64,000 bases of DNA from Anadara kagoshimensis (lineage: Eukaryota; Mollusca; Bivalvia; Arcoida; Arcidae). The notes under the pieces are model-generated. The model searched no databases. It was not told where the DNA came from and was given only the letters and a program-made list of their open reading frames with translations. Shown here piece by piece: positions 32,143 to 43,346 of the stretch (position 1 is its first letter; each line of letters opens with the position of its first letter). The DNA lies in contig CM037864.1 of the NCBI GenBank assembly GCA_021292105.1, forward strand, positions 8,608,635 through 8,672,634, given 5' to 3'. The translations under genes and the position numbers were made by a program.

Positions 32143-33229
32143 GGGTGCAAGTGATTTCGGCACCTGTAGAAAAAGTCATTTTGGCACCGAGTCAATTCGG
32201 CACCAGGTCGTTTCGGCACCTACAATAAGTCATTCGGCACCTCCATTTTTTAAAATTTTCATTTCAATAAAATCACTAAAGAATGTGTTTTAGTAGCAAT
32301 AATTAAAAATTAATAAAATTAAAAAAATAATAATAATAATAATTACCGGTGTATCACTGAGCGGTACCGTGATTATTTACTTTTACAAATTCTTTAGATT
32401 TATGTAATAATAAAGAAATGGCGTGGACTGGTAGATTAGAGTGGAAAATGTGTTAAAATCCGGGCCGCATGGATTGATTGGTGTTGCCGAATTATGTTTT
32501 TACATGTGTTTAATATGCCTCTTTTCAAGTTTTTGAATATTTTAATTGAGTAGCCAATCAAGAATATGCGGCTTTGCAAAATATTTTACTTTCGTAGCTA
32601 GTCAAGAATATATTTACCTAAATCAAAATACAATATAAAAAGTCAAAAGTATTTCATTGAAAACGCCAATCTCTGCAGAAATTGTGGAAAAATTGTTTGT
32701 TTTAATTTAAACAATATTTTATTCACAAAATACAATAATACAATCATATACCAAGACCAATTAATTATCAGATTTTAATGATTTCTATATATCTTTAAAT
32801 TTTCATTGAAAAAATATTTAACTTCGTTTCAAAAGAAAATGAAAATGAATTATGAATTTCTGCCAATATTTTGTCATATATACCATTAAAATACTGAATT
32901 TTTGCATTTTTAAAACTTAATTCAACAGAATTATTTTAAATGTAAATTCTGGGTGTTACATATAAACATTGTAAAAAGTGGATAAAAATGATATGTGCAC
33001 TGGGTTGTGTAGAGGGAAAACGTCAATAGTGGGATTATTATAATTATGTCCTCAGAATTAAGACAAAGTTATACATAGCCAATAATTTATAGTACTGACG
33101 ATTAATCAGCTGTTAATAGTAATGTATTAGCAAGGTGCCGAAATGACTCGGGACTGGTGCCGAAATTACCCGGTGCCGAAATGACTTGCCAAGTGCCGAA
33201 ATGACCTGGTGCCGAAGTGACTAGGATTC
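32143..33229. mobile_element. Second copy of the TGCCGAAATGACT element, 1.09 kb, no nested insert
   Basis: It is nearly identical to the outer parts of 27574-30943, with the same terminal motif clusters and the same AT-rich interior (ATTACCGGTGTATCACTGAG to CAGCTGTTAATAGTAATG). Its flanking satellite monomers carry the same private variants as the first copy, so it arose by duplication of element plus flanks, not by a second insertion. Confidence 0.85.
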
Positions 33230-33402
33230 CTGTAGTGGTATGTAAGTCACATTGCCATCATGTGACAATCTGTACCGGTTACTACTGACTACCCTTTATC
33301 TACCCAGTTAGATATAATGTACTGTAGTGGTATGTAAGTCACATTACCATCACGTGACAATCTGCACTAGTTACTACTGACTACCCTTGTTTATCTATCC
33401 AG
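33230..33402 (+). repeat. Last two satellite monomers before TRIM unit A
   Basis: Two monomers end at CTATCCAG, after which GCCAGGTAGATTGTACTATA begins the TRIM unit. The same junction occurs at 42222, 50662 and 59562. Confidence 0.9.
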
Positions 33403-33689
33403 CCAGGTAGATTGTACTATATATATATATGGATATACAATTTTAATTTACTTCCTTGTTTCATATTACCTGTCCGTTGGTCTGTTCAGGTTTATACTTG
33501 TTATTTAAAATGCGCCATCTTGAGATGCAACAAATTTACAACAATCAACAGAAGGAAGGCTGAACGAAAATCCAGAAAAAAATTGTTACAGATATAACAA
33601 AGACTTAAACAGACTGTTGATAAATCAAAGAATACGCCTCACAGGTAGGAATAAAAGTTAAAATACATAATTAATGTACAGACCACGTC

Positions 33690-33691
33690 AC

Positions 33692-33748
<57 letters not shown>

Positions 33749-33809
33749 TTTCGCAGATATTCGTCTCACAGAAAGGAATTGGTAAAATACAAACTAATGT
33801 ATATCAGGT

Positions 33810-33842
<33 letters not shown>

Positions 33843-33845
33843 ACA
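33690..33845. repeat. GA and CA microsatellites in the unit A upstream region
   Basis: Pure GA dinucleotides lie at about 33700-33744 and CA at about 33811-33835. Counterparts stand at 42583-42628 (CA), 51118-51155 (GA), 51211-51247 (CA) and 59922-59970 (CA). Frames through them give Arg-Glu or His-Thr runs and are not genes. Confidence 0.85.
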
Positions 33846-34474
33846 CCCGGGTAATACCGGTAGTTATTAAAATACAAAACACATTGCAGTATCATCTTTG
33901 ATTTGATATATTTCTTTAATAATGAAGTTTCATTTTATAGTTGATATTTTGAATAATCATCGATATTCTAAGTTTCTGGTCTTGCGTACGTTTGACCATC
34001 ATCCTTACTCGTCAAGGAAATATCATGGATCTTTCACACATTAAGTATTGTTGAGTAGCTACATATTTAGTATTGTTGAGCTACTCTTTGGAACAAGAGT
34101 GTTTTTCCATTAATTTTGAATAACCTTCACTAATGAGAATATCAATAATCTGCAAAAATTAAAGTTTAAACAATATATTTTAATGATATATTGAATTGCT
34201 TAATTACCAATCAAATCCAAATCTGTTTAACTATTTACACCTTCCACATGTTGAGAATGGAAGGAACATGGAACGTCAAATATATCCAGGGTAATTTTTG
34301 GACGACATAAAGACAGCATACTTATCAACAACATTGTGATGACGACCATGAAACTTTAAGGGTCTTGATCGATAACCCTGTAACCCTGGGCTTGCATAAT
34401 CCTGCCTAATTGATGTCAGAGTTTAAGTCAAGTAAAAGCTATTTCAACTCCCTTAAGACATGGACTTGTGAATT

Positions 34475-34526
34475 ATAACTATTTTTCTTCTTCTTTTTTT
34501 TTTTTTTTAGAAATATCCCTATCGGA
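34475..34526 (+). promoter_or_regulatory. 3' splice site and leader of TRIM-like gene A
   Basis: A TTCTTCTTC and poly-T tract ends in TAG at about 34510, followed by 16 bp of leader to the ATG. The tract is conserved ahead of all four gene copies, so a non-coding 5' exon lies further upstream. Its position is not resolved. Confidence 0.65.
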
Positions 34527-36200
34527 ATGGCGACGCCAGAAGTTCCTGATGCCCAGTGGCCAGTAATCCTTGACCAGAAATGTGAGCTTTGTGAAATTAA
34601 CAACATATCTTATAAGTGTCTCAATTGTGATGAGATGACATGTGATTTTTGTACAAAAGCACACTTGAAAAGCAAAGCAACTAAAGACCATAAAGTAGTT
34701 TGCTTAAAATCAGCTGAGATATATGAAAATATTCAAATTGGGAAAAAATGCCCTACCCATACTAAGGAGGATTTGCTTATGTTTTGTAATACCTGTAATT
34801 GTCCAGTCTGCAGAGAGTGTGTTACCAGTAGTGTCCATCTTCATCACCCCATGGTTAAAGTGGAAGAGGTTATAGATATCAAACAAAAACAACTATCAAA
34901 TATCATCAGACAGACAAACGAAAAGTCCAAAAAATATGAAGATGTAATCAAAACCATTGTCTACAATAAATTAGAATTCTCCGAGTTCATAACCAAAAAA
35001 ATCAAGGAGGTGAAGGCTAGAAATAACCAGCTTAAAAGCAGACTAGACAAAATGGAATCTGACATCATCCAACAGTTACAAAATATAGACAAGGAGAATA
35101 AGAAAGCTATGACTGAGTTGGAAGAAAGGTTACAAGGAGAAATGGCCGATATAAATCAACTGATACATCAATGTGAGCGGAAAGAGAGAGACAGGAATAT
35201 AGAGATGGTAAAGTTTGTGACAGATGTTACACAAAGATTAGATAAATACAGACCATGTGATCCACCAGACCCAGTAAGTCCACCAGACCTGATAACCAGG
35301 CCTGTGGATGATCAAGAACTTAAAGATATGTTTGGCCAACTTGATTTGAAGACTAAACCAGCAGCCAATGCACCATTAACGCAAGGCAATCAAATCCCAT
35401 CACACAGTCCTGTTGTAGATGCTAAGATAGTTTCCAGTTTTACTCGTAATACGACTCATGTAGCAACAACAGATAATGATAAGGCTTGGTTATGGAACTG
35501 GAGTGATAGAAGTATATCACTGGTGACATCAGATGGTAAAGTTATACAGAACATCAGGACTGACTTTTGTATATATGATGCTGCTGTCTCTAAATCTGGA
35601 GATCTTCTTGTGACAGTGCATGATGGTAATAAAGTAAAGAAGTTAACAGGAAATAACACATTTATAGACGTATATACAGCAGCAGATGACTATACGACAC
35701 TAGGAATTACTGTAACAGGTACAGGTAATGTACTTGTTGGGTTGTGGGATTACAATGACAGAAAGATAGTGGAGATAACAACCAGTAGACAACACATCAG
35801 GACAATACAACATGACACATTAGATAACAAACAATTGTTTGACAACCCCTGGTTTATCTGTACTAACATAAATGGTGACATTATAGTTAGAGATAATGGT
35901 AAAGTAGTAGTTGTTAACCAACAGGGACAGAAAAGATTTATATATCAGGGTGAGGGGAGAAAACTGAAGGAACCATTTGCTCCAGAGTATACAGTCACAG
36001 ATAAACATGGACATATAATAATCAGTGACAGTGACAACTCTGTAGTACATGTCTTAGATAAAGATGGGAAGTTTCTACAGTATCTGATAACACCTGAACA
36101 GGGGTGTAACGAGCCAAGGGGAATGGACATAGATAGTTCTGGTAGATTGTGGGTGTGTAATGCTGGAAATAACAAAATCTTCATAATGAAATATGTGTAA
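34527..36200 (+). CDS. TRIM-like B-box/coiled-coil/beta-propeller protein, copy A
   Basis: The product is 557 aa in one exon. B-box 1 has zinc-binding positions C19, C22, C31, C34, C39, C42, H46 and H55; B-box 2 has C75, H78, C87, C90, C95, C98 and the HLHH histidines at 104-107. A coiled coil follows at roughly 119-240, then a proline-rich linker (DPPDPVSPPD), then an NHL-like propeller at about 290-557 with repeated V-x-D-x-x-G strands such as DSSGRLWVCN. There is no RING finger, so ubiquitin-ligase activity cannot be assumed; proteins of this layout are numerous in bivalves and some respond to immune challenge. It is one of four tandem copies. Compared with copy C the first 290 residues are nearly the same and the propeller is strongly diverged. 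The start follows the conserved splice acceptor. The 3' end is repeated downstream as tandem cassettes. Confidence 0.93.
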   Translation: MATPEVPDAQWPVILDQKCELCEINNISYKCLNCDEMTCDFCTKAHLKSKATKDHKVVCLKSAEIYENIQIGKKCPTHTKEDLLMFCNTCNCPVCRECVTSSVHLHHPMVKVEEVIDIKQKQLSNIIRQTNEKSKKYEDVIKTIVYNKLEFSEFITKKIKEVKARNNQLKSRLDKMESDIIQQLQNIDKENKKAMTELEERLQGEMADINQLIHQCERKERDRNIEMVKFVTDVTQRLDKYRPCDPPDPVSPPDLITRPVDDQELKDMFGQLDLKTKPAANAPLTQGNQIPSHSPVVDAKIVSSFTRNTTHVATTDNDKAWLWNWSDRSISLVTSDGKVIQNIRTDFCIYDAAVSKSGDLLVTVHDGNKVKKLTGNNTFIDVYTAADDYTTLGITVTGTGNVLVGLWDYNDRKIVEITTSRQHIRTIQHDTLDNKQLFDNPWFICTNINGDIIVRDNGKVVVVNQQGQKRFIYQGEGRKLKEPFAPEYTVTDKHGHIIISDSDNSVVHVLDKDGKFLQYLITPEQGCNEPRGMDIDSSGRLWVCNAGNNKIFIMKYV

Positions 36201-37112
36201 CAGAAACAGGGACAAAGTTATAACAACATTCTCAGATCAATTAGGTAATGACATTGTTTATCTGTAACAGGCCACTGGGAATGGACTTGGATAGTTCTGT
36301 CATATACCATTTTTTGAATTTAATCATAAAATACATTCAAAAAATGATATGTGACAATATTGTCACATACCATTTTTTGAATGTATTTTATGATTAAATT
36401 AAAAAAATGGTATAAGACAGTTCTGGTAGGTTGTGGCTGTGTAATACTGGCAATTTCAAAATTCTTATAATTAAATATGTGTAACAGAAACAGGGACAAA
36501 GTTATAACAACATTCTGTGACCTTTTAGATATTAACATTGATTACTTCTGACAGGCCAGTGGGACTGGACTTGGATAGTTCTGGTAGATTGTGGGTATGT
36601 AATGCTGGACATGACAAAATCCTCATAGTGAAATATGTGTAACAGAAACAGGGACAAAGTTATAACAACATTCTGTGATCATTTAGGTATTGACATTGTT
36701 TATATGTGACAGGCCAGTGGGATTGGACTTGGATAGTTCTGGTAGATTATAGGTGTGTAATTCTGGAAATAACAAAAACCTTATAGTGAAATACAATGTA
36801 TGTGTAACAGAAACAGGGACACAGTTGAAATAACACACTGTGATCAATTAGATAATGCCATTGTTAATCTGTGACGGGCCAGTGGGACTGGGCTTGGATA
36901 GTTCTGGTAGATTGTGGCTGTGTAATACTGGAAATAACAAAATCCTCATAGTGAAATATGTGTAACAGAAACAGGGACAAAGTTATAACTACATTCTATG
37001 ATCATTTAGGTTATGAGATTGTTTATCTGTGACAGGCCAGTGCGATTGGACTTGGATAGTTCTGGTAGATTATAAGTGTGTAATGCTGGAAAAAACGAAA
37101 ATGAAAAACAGG
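36201..37112 (+). repeat. Tandem 3'-end cassettes of gene A (five)
   Basis: The last coding strand of the gene plus its 3' UTR recurs every 155-165 bp: cassette 1 at 36270-36490 (split by a foldback element), 2 at 36553-36642, 3 near 36710, 4 near 36875 and 5 near 37034, cut off at about 37110. Cassette 2 is a clean 29-codon open frame ending in stop and reads like the gene's own C-terminus with GLDLDSSGRLWVC. Cassette 4 is also open; 3 and 5 have a stop (RL-stop). Each is preceded by CTGACAG or CTGTGACAG, which resembles a splice acceptor. Confidence 0.85.
36300..36418. mobile_element. Foldback MITE inside cassette 1, unit A
   Basis: Two arms of about 55 bp (TCATATACCATTTTTTGAAT outward to ATGTGACAAT, and its reverse complement) meet in a near-perfect palindrome. 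AGTTCTG lies at both borders (36293-36299 and 36419-36425), a 7-bp target duplication inside the cassette's coding strand. The same insertion is at 44621-44739, 53783-53900 and 61965-62083. Confidence 0.9.
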
Positions 37113-37138
37113 AAAAGAACAAATGCAGCGGCCAAACC

Positions 37139-37139
<1 letters not shown>

Positions 37140-37185
<46 letters not shown>
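37140..37185. repeat. GA microsatellite closing the cassette row
   Basis: A pure GA run follows GGCCAAACCGT at the end of the last truncated cassette. Counterparts are at 45788-45832, 54463-54530 and 63135-63179. Confidence 0.9.
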
Positions 37186-37186
<1 letters not shown>

Positions 37187-37497
37187 CTGTCTAAAAGCTA
37201 TTATAATATAGGTAGCGATAGGTCAAGGCGCGTTGAACATTGATTGGGCACACATTCGTTAGCTTATTGTAAAACGTTCGACATGCCTGTACTGTATATG
37301 ATGTGCGATTTTGGTTTACAATGTTTATGTCAGTGTGGATTGAATGAGGTAAAAGGAACAATTGATTGACACTTCACAAACCAAAAAATTTATTTTTCAC
37401 AGTACAGACCTGTCGAAAGGTTAACACTAAGCTGATGAAAAGGAGTAGACCGCCTAGTAGCCGAGATAAGGATAGTGACCGAAACAGCTGCTGAGAG

Positions 37498-37840
37498 AGT
37501 TGAGTGATGGTGTTTAACGTCCCAGTCCAGAATATTTCACTTAAATATCGAAACGTCGCCAGCTGTAAACGAAGGCGCAGAATTTTTTCCTGTGCGTTGC
37601 GCTGATGGCATTATACATCAGGGTTCTTTAGCGTGTCAAGCCTACTATAACACGGAGCCTCATTTATTTTAAGTTTCCATCCGAAATATCCGCGACTTTC
37701 ATTTCGTAATGCCGAGTGCTTGCCAAAAGAAAAATCACTTAACACGTTCAAGTATTGGGTCTGACCCGGTCGGGGTTCGAACCCATTACCTCTCACTTAC
37801 GGAGCGAGCACTCTACCAACTGAACTACCACAGTGGTTAA
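37498..37840 (-). mobile_element. tRNA-headed SINE, full-length, unit A
   Basis: This is the reverse complement of the 16757 family with head and boxes intact (plus-strand GGGGTTCGAACCC and CTACCAACTGAACTACC). It is shared by all four units at the same place, so it inserted before the units duplicated. Confidence 0.88.
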
Positions 37841-37999
37841 CTACCGAGAGATAGTTATCAGCTGTCGTATAGCTACCTAGACATAGCCAGCGCAATAAGC
37901 TGCTTATTCGGCATCAATTCGGCAGCTTAGTGTTAAACTTTAGACAGGACTGTACTGTACTTTATATCCATGTAATGATGTATAAATATTTCAAGTGTT

Positions 38000-38032
38000 T
38001 TTGTGTAAATATGTAATAAATAAAAAAACCTT
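38000..38032 (+). terminator. Candidate poly(A) signal region for gene A
   Basis: ATATGTAATAAATAAAAAAA holds two overlapping AATAAA hexamers, the first strong poly(A) signals after the cassettes. If used, the 3' UTR would be about 1.8 kb and include the cassettes and the SINE. Conserved counterparts lie near 46655 and 55365. Confidence 0.4.
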
Positions 38033-39125
38033 GCTTGCAAATATGTTTGTTTACTAGCTCATATATGATTGTAAATAAATTTTATCCAGACAATAAAAAG
38101 ATTTCAAATTCCTCAAATTCTGACAACTTCTTTGAAGATTTTTACAACTATACACGTCCATTATTATAGTACATCTTCAATAACTAGAACTTCATCATTT
38201 TCAATATACATTGGTACCAAAAATCTAAATTATTATTTTGTCTCATCAGTTTTTATTTTGAAATTTAAAAGTCCCAAACACTTCAAGTTATTGAAGCATT
38301 ACTGTGCAACAGATAAGTTTTTCTGTTGATTCATGAATTTTTTGTTGTTGTTGTTTGAATACTTAAGAGATGGAAATGTATCAGGAAATTGCTAAGACAA
38401 GGCCAAATGATTGATTAAATAGCATTTTACTTTCCAGTCTAGAATATTTTACTGATATCGAGACGTCGCCCACCAGCTATAGGTGACGTAACGAAAACAT
38501 TTTTTTTTACCTTTGCCCAGGGAAATGTGAAAGAAGGGTCCTCATCATGCCAAGTCTGAAGTGACACGGGATAGGTTTTTAAGGTCTCTTCCAACAGAAC
38601 AAGTGACTTAGCAATTATACACCACAGTAATATGGACACTGGTCACCAGGACGAAGTAGAAGTAGAGTGTGGAGTTGTGTAATCGAGTTTTATACCCTCG
38701 GTTAAGATACTGTTTCGAGGCTGTTAGTTAAGGGATGGTGACATAAACTTAAATACTAATCTCACAAAAATCAGTTAACCTTTTTAAACTAAATTTGGAT
38801 GTCACGAGATTGCCGTTTGGTTGGTGTTATACATTGAAGTAAGTTATTGTCGTCAACAAAATAACCCACGTCATCTCCCATGTACTGTTGGTGTTGAAAG
38901 ATTCGATATTACAGACTACTGACTCGAAAAATGGACCAAACTTGTCATGCGGGATTTTATCAGAACTGTCCGACCTGTGGAAATTGACTTGAATCTTAAT
39001 TTAATTTCATATTTTTTCTCAAGTCTAATTTTATAGGCGGGCTGGTCTGATAAACTACAAATAATTTGGCATGGCCTTATTAGAAAGATTATAAAATGTG
39101 GGTATTTAGTGACAACTTGAACAAT
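38033..39125. other. Unit A spacer, no gene recognised
   Basis: AT-rich sequence is conserved with 46680-47770 and 55380-56470. Short frames are not preserved between copies. Confidence 0.6.
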
Positions 39126-39134
39126 AAGATGCGT

Positions 39135-39365
39135 GGGACATTGCAAGTAGTTCTGTTGGTAGAGCGTCAGCCTCAGGATCGGAACGTCATGAGTTCGAAT
39201 TTTGACGGGGGCATGTTGGTATTTTACTACTAGTAGATTCACTTACACTGTGTTGGAATAATGGGCCAATTGGACTGCAATCTCTGCCACTGTTGTCTCG
39301 GTGAACTAGTACCTAAACGTCGCCCCGTGTGTACGCTAGTACAAAACAGATACAAACATGCATAT
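39135..39365 (+). mobile_element. Third tRNA-headed SINE family, unit A
   Basis: The head GTAGTTCTGTTGGTAGAGCG plus CATGAGTTCGAATTTTGACG reads as A and B boxes with a damaged B box. The body has TGTTGGTATTTTACTAC and CTGTTGTCTCGGTGAACTAG. A better-preserved copy is at 47785 in unit B. Confidence 0.75.
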
Positions 39366-39599
39366 TACACAGTCTGTCATGAGCCCAACGTGATCTGACC
39401 GACCCTTGCACCGCAGTGTGAGAATTAAAATGCCCCACACAATGTTCCGTCTTTCTGTACCGCAGTGTGAGAATTAAAATGTCCCACACAATGTTCCGTC
39501 TTTCTGTTAACGTAATCGATTAAAAGCATCCATGTTTACAAACGTTTACAGATTTTTGTTGACGTCGGAAGCCTTATTCGTGAACAGCGTAGCCGGTTT

Positions 39600-40560
39600 A
39601 TTGATTGAAATTTCTAGTCAAGATATGCCACTTATATCGAGACGTCACCTTTTGAAGGTGAAGTGGCAGAAATTTTGACCTTTGCAGTGTCATAAGGACA
39701 ATATGCAGAGAGGGTTCTTTCACGTGCCACGCCAGTTGTGACACGGGACAACGGGTTTTAAGGAATTTTTCGAAGTACCCCATGGATATCATTCTAAATG
39801 TCGAGTATTTGGCGAAAGAACAGTCACTGTCTATTTTTAAAGTCTTGGCCAGACCACGGGCTGGGAGTATTCTATAACGTGCCTAGCCGTTTGTGACATC
39901 GGTTTTAAGGTATTTTCCGAATTACTAGTACCCCATGGATATCATTCTAAATTTCAAGTATTTGGCGAAAGAACAGTCACTGTTTATTTTTAAAGTCTTG
40001 GTCAGACCCCGGGCTGGAAGTGTTCCATAACGTGCCTAGCCGTTTGTGACATGGGACGTCGGTTTTAAGGTATTTTCCGAATTACTAGTACCCCATGGAT
40101 ATCATTCTTAATTTCAAGTATTTGGCGAAAGAACAGTCACTGTCTATTTTTAAAGTCTTGGTCAGACCCTGGGCTGGAAGTGTTCCATAACGTGCCTAGC
40201 CGTTTGTGACATGGGACGTCGGTTTTAAGGTATTTTCCGAATTACTAGTACCCCATGGATATCATTCCTAATTTCAAGTATTTGGCGAAAGAACAGTCAC
40301 TGTCTATTTTTAAAGTCTTGGTCAGGCCCCGGGCGTGGAGTGTTCTAAAACGTGCCTAGCCGTTTGTGACATGGGACATAGGTTTTAAGGTCTTTTCCGA
40401 ATTACCCTATGAATATCCTTCTAAATGTGGAGTATTTGGCAAAAGAACAGTAACTGGCTATTTTTAAAGTCTTGGTCAGACCCCGGGCTGTGACACGGGA
40501 CAACGGGGTTTTAAGGTCTTTTCCGAAGTACCCCATGATTTTCATTCTAAATGAGAACAG
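39600..40560 (-). repeat. 160-bp tandem amplification of a SINE segment, unit A
   Basis: A SINE-like body in reverse orientation has its internal segment (GTGACATGGGACGTCGG through TAAAGTCTTGGTCAGACC) repeated four to five times at 153-160 bp. Unit B has only a single copy in the same place (48170-48370), so the amplification happened in the A lineage; unit C has the same array at 56943-57895. Confidence 0.85.
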
Positions 40561-40970
40561 GCACTACCTTGTTTACTGTGCGTCAAGTTTGACCTAGCAG
40601 TTTGACCTTAAATTTAAATATAAGGATGGGCTAACAGACTGTGTGTTTCATGTAAAACAGTCATGATTCTTTACCATAAAAACCAGGACCCAGTTGTTCG
40701 AATCTTGTCTAGCTTGATTAGTTTAATCGGTGATTAGCTGAAAATTAAAATATGAATAAAATCAAAATATCACTATCGCATTTCTATTTTTATTTCAATA
40801 TGCTTAAGTTTGATGGAATTTTATACATTTTCAACATTTCAACTTTAAGTTCACAATATATCTGAAATTATGCAAAATTTAAAATTAGACTAATTAAGCT
40901 TCAAACAACTAGCCCATGGTACCCAGTATCACTACCATCTATCCTCATATATAAACTTTAAATGGATATC

Positions 40971-41235
40971 CACGACCAGGTCTGACCCAAGACTTAAAGG
41001 TCTTTCGCCGAGCATTCAGCATTACGAAATGAATGTTACAATTCGTTCAGATGGGAACTAAGTAAAATAAACGAGGTCCTGTGTCACCGTAGGCTTGGAA
41101 CGATAAAGAAACCTGCTGTATAATGTTATCAGCGCAAAGCACATGCAACATTTCTGCACCTTCGCCTATAGCTGGCGCCGTCTCGATATAAGTGAAATAT
41201 TTTTAACTGGGACGTTAGACACCATTACTAAACTC
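40971..41235 (+). mobile_element. SINE (16757 family), head missing, unit A
   Basis: The copy starts at CCAGGTCTGACCCAAGACTT and continues to the GACGTTAGACACCATTAC tail. The tRNA head is absent. The counterpart in unit C is at 58314. Confidence 0.85.
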
Positions 41236-41439
41236 TACTTAAAATGGATTGTTTGTTTGAATATTCAAATTAAAGATCAAACGACATTGTCAAAATTGAC
41301 GCACTATACAGAATAGCAATGCTTTAAGAATACATCAGAACTTATTGGTAAATGGGAGATAATTCAAGTAGCAAACATCGGATTAGTGTCTGCCCATTGG
41401 ATGGGTTAGTTTGCGTTTGAAAATGCTTAAAATATTTTT

Positions 41440-41745
41440 TCATGGTCAGGTATGATTACAGATAGGCTTGTCCTTGATATTGCTTAAAATGGGAATTTTT
41501 AACTGTCTTAATTGTTTTTGGTGTTATTGTTTCAGATATGGATAGTTGGGTTTTGCACGCCCTTGACATTGCGTAAAATATTGAAATTTGGACTGCCTTA
41601 ATTTTCTCTGGTGGTATTGTGTCAGATGTGGAAAGTTGGGTTGGCTTGTCCTTGATATTGCGTACAAAATATAAAAAATTGAACTGTCTTGATCTTCTCT
41701 TTGGTGGTATTGTTTCAGATATGGAAAGTTGGGTTGGCTTGTGGT
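41440..41745 (+). repeat. 90-bp minisatellite, unit A, about 4 copies
   Basis: TTCAGATATGGATAGTTGGG recurs at 41531, about 41621 and about 41713, with CTTAATTTTCTCTGGTGG between. Unit B carries a much larger block of the same repeat. Confidence 0.85.
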
Positions 41746-41792
41746 TGAACTTGCTCTATATAACCTTAACTACCCTTTATTTTTTCACTAAC

Positions 41793-42113
41793 GGATAAGA
41801 CATCAGTCTACAAATCCAGGGTCTATCACCGCTGTGAGTTCGAGCTCGTCTCAGATCACATGTGGGAAAGTGAAGTTTTCTTGCCGTTGGCCTTTACTGG
41901 TTCATCTAATATAAGTCTTGTCTGCTGCGTGATGACTCTGTTAGCTAGCTCCGAGTGCGTGGTAGTACAAGGTAGACAATACAGCACACACGCACTCCAC
42001 ATGCATACACGAACTTGTTCATAGATTAATTCATAGAGATTAATAAAAATAGTTCTTGTCGCGAATAGTTGAAAAATTGCTGATGCGACGTTAAGCAACA
42101 TTCAACCAACCTT
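41793..42113 (+). mobile_element. tRNA-Arg-like SINE, 5'-truncated, unit A
   Basis: It has the body and tail of the 16216 family from AACGGATAAGACATCAG to CATTCAACCAACC. The first part of the head is lost. Confidence 0.85.
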
Positions 42114-42141
42114 CATTGTTTCAGTAAGATATACAGCTGTA

Positions 42142-42222
42142 GTGTACTGTAGTGGTATGTAAGTCACATTGCCATCATGTGACAATTTGCACCGGTTACT
42201 ATTGACTACCCTTTATCTATCA
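42142..42222 (+). repeat. Single 92-bp satellite monomer at unit A/B junction
   Basis: GTGTACTGTAGTGGTATGTA through CCCTTTATCTATCAG is a satellite monomer standing alone at the border of two TRIM units, more than 8 kb from the main array. Confidence 0.9.
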
Positions 42223-42580
42223 GCCAGGTAGATTGTACTATATATATATACATTAATAATTTACCTTCTTGTTTCATATTACCTGTCCTTTGGTCTGTTC
42301 AGGTTTATACTTGTTATTTAAAATGCACCATCTTGATATGCAACAAATTTACAACAATCAACAGAAAGAAAAGTTTGGAACTTATTAAGGCTGAACGAAA
42401 ATCCAGAAAAAAATTGTTACAGATATAACAAAGACTTAAAGAGACTGTTGATAAATCAAAGAATACGCCTCACAGGTAGGAATATAACTTAAAATACATA
42501 ATTAATGTACAGACCATGATGTTCGCAGATATTCGTCTCACAGGAAGGAATTGGTAAAATACAAACTAATGTATATCAGG

Positions 42581-42630
<50 letters not shown>

Positions 42631-43346
42631 GGGTTATAGTTATTAAAATACAAAATTAAAGTTCAGGTGTTGATAAAAAACAAACATACTAACACATTGC
42701 AGTATCATCTTTGATTTTATAGATTTCGTCAATAATGAAGTTTCATTTTATAGTTGATACTTTGAATAATGATCGATATTCTAAGTTTCTGGTCTTGCGT
42801 ACGGTTGACCATCATCCTTACTCGTCAAGGAAATATATTATCTCTCGCACATTAAATTACATATTTAGTATTGTTAAGTATTATCATGACCACAAGTACT
42901 TGGGGACAATAGTGATTTTTCTATTAATTTTGAATAACCTTCACTAATGAGAATATCAATAATTTGCAAAATTAAAAAAGTTTAAACAATGTGTTTTACT
43001 GATATATTGAATTGCTTAATTACCAATCAAAGTCCAAATCTGTTTAACTATTTACACCTTCCACATGTATAAACAAAATTGAGAATGGAAGGAACATGGA
43101 ACGTCAAAATATATCCAGGGTAATTTTGGACGACACAGAGACAGCATACTTATCAACAACATTGTGATGACGACCATAAAACTTTAAGGGTCTTGATCGA
43201 TAACCCTGTAACCCTGGGCTTGCATAATCCTGCCTAATTGATGTCAGAGTTTAAGTCAAGTAAAAGCTATTTCAACTCCCTTAAGACATGGTCTTGTGAA
43301 TTATAACTATTCTTCTTTTTTTTTTTTTTAGAAATATCTCTATGGA

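Noticed and set aside
33674..33901. Frame encoding Arg-Glu and His-Thr runs (also at 45702 and 50988)
   Set aside because: Products of GA and CA microsatellites, with no conservation between units.
35456..36184. Minus-strand frames inside the TRIM-like genes (also at 52873-53533, 43993-44352, 61335-61709)
   Set aside because: Antisense shadows of the propeller-coding sequence that appear in all copies because the sense strand is conserved.
34527..36200. Calling the TRIM-like proteins ubiquitin ligases
   Set aside because: No RING finger is present; the N-terminus begins directly with B-box 1.
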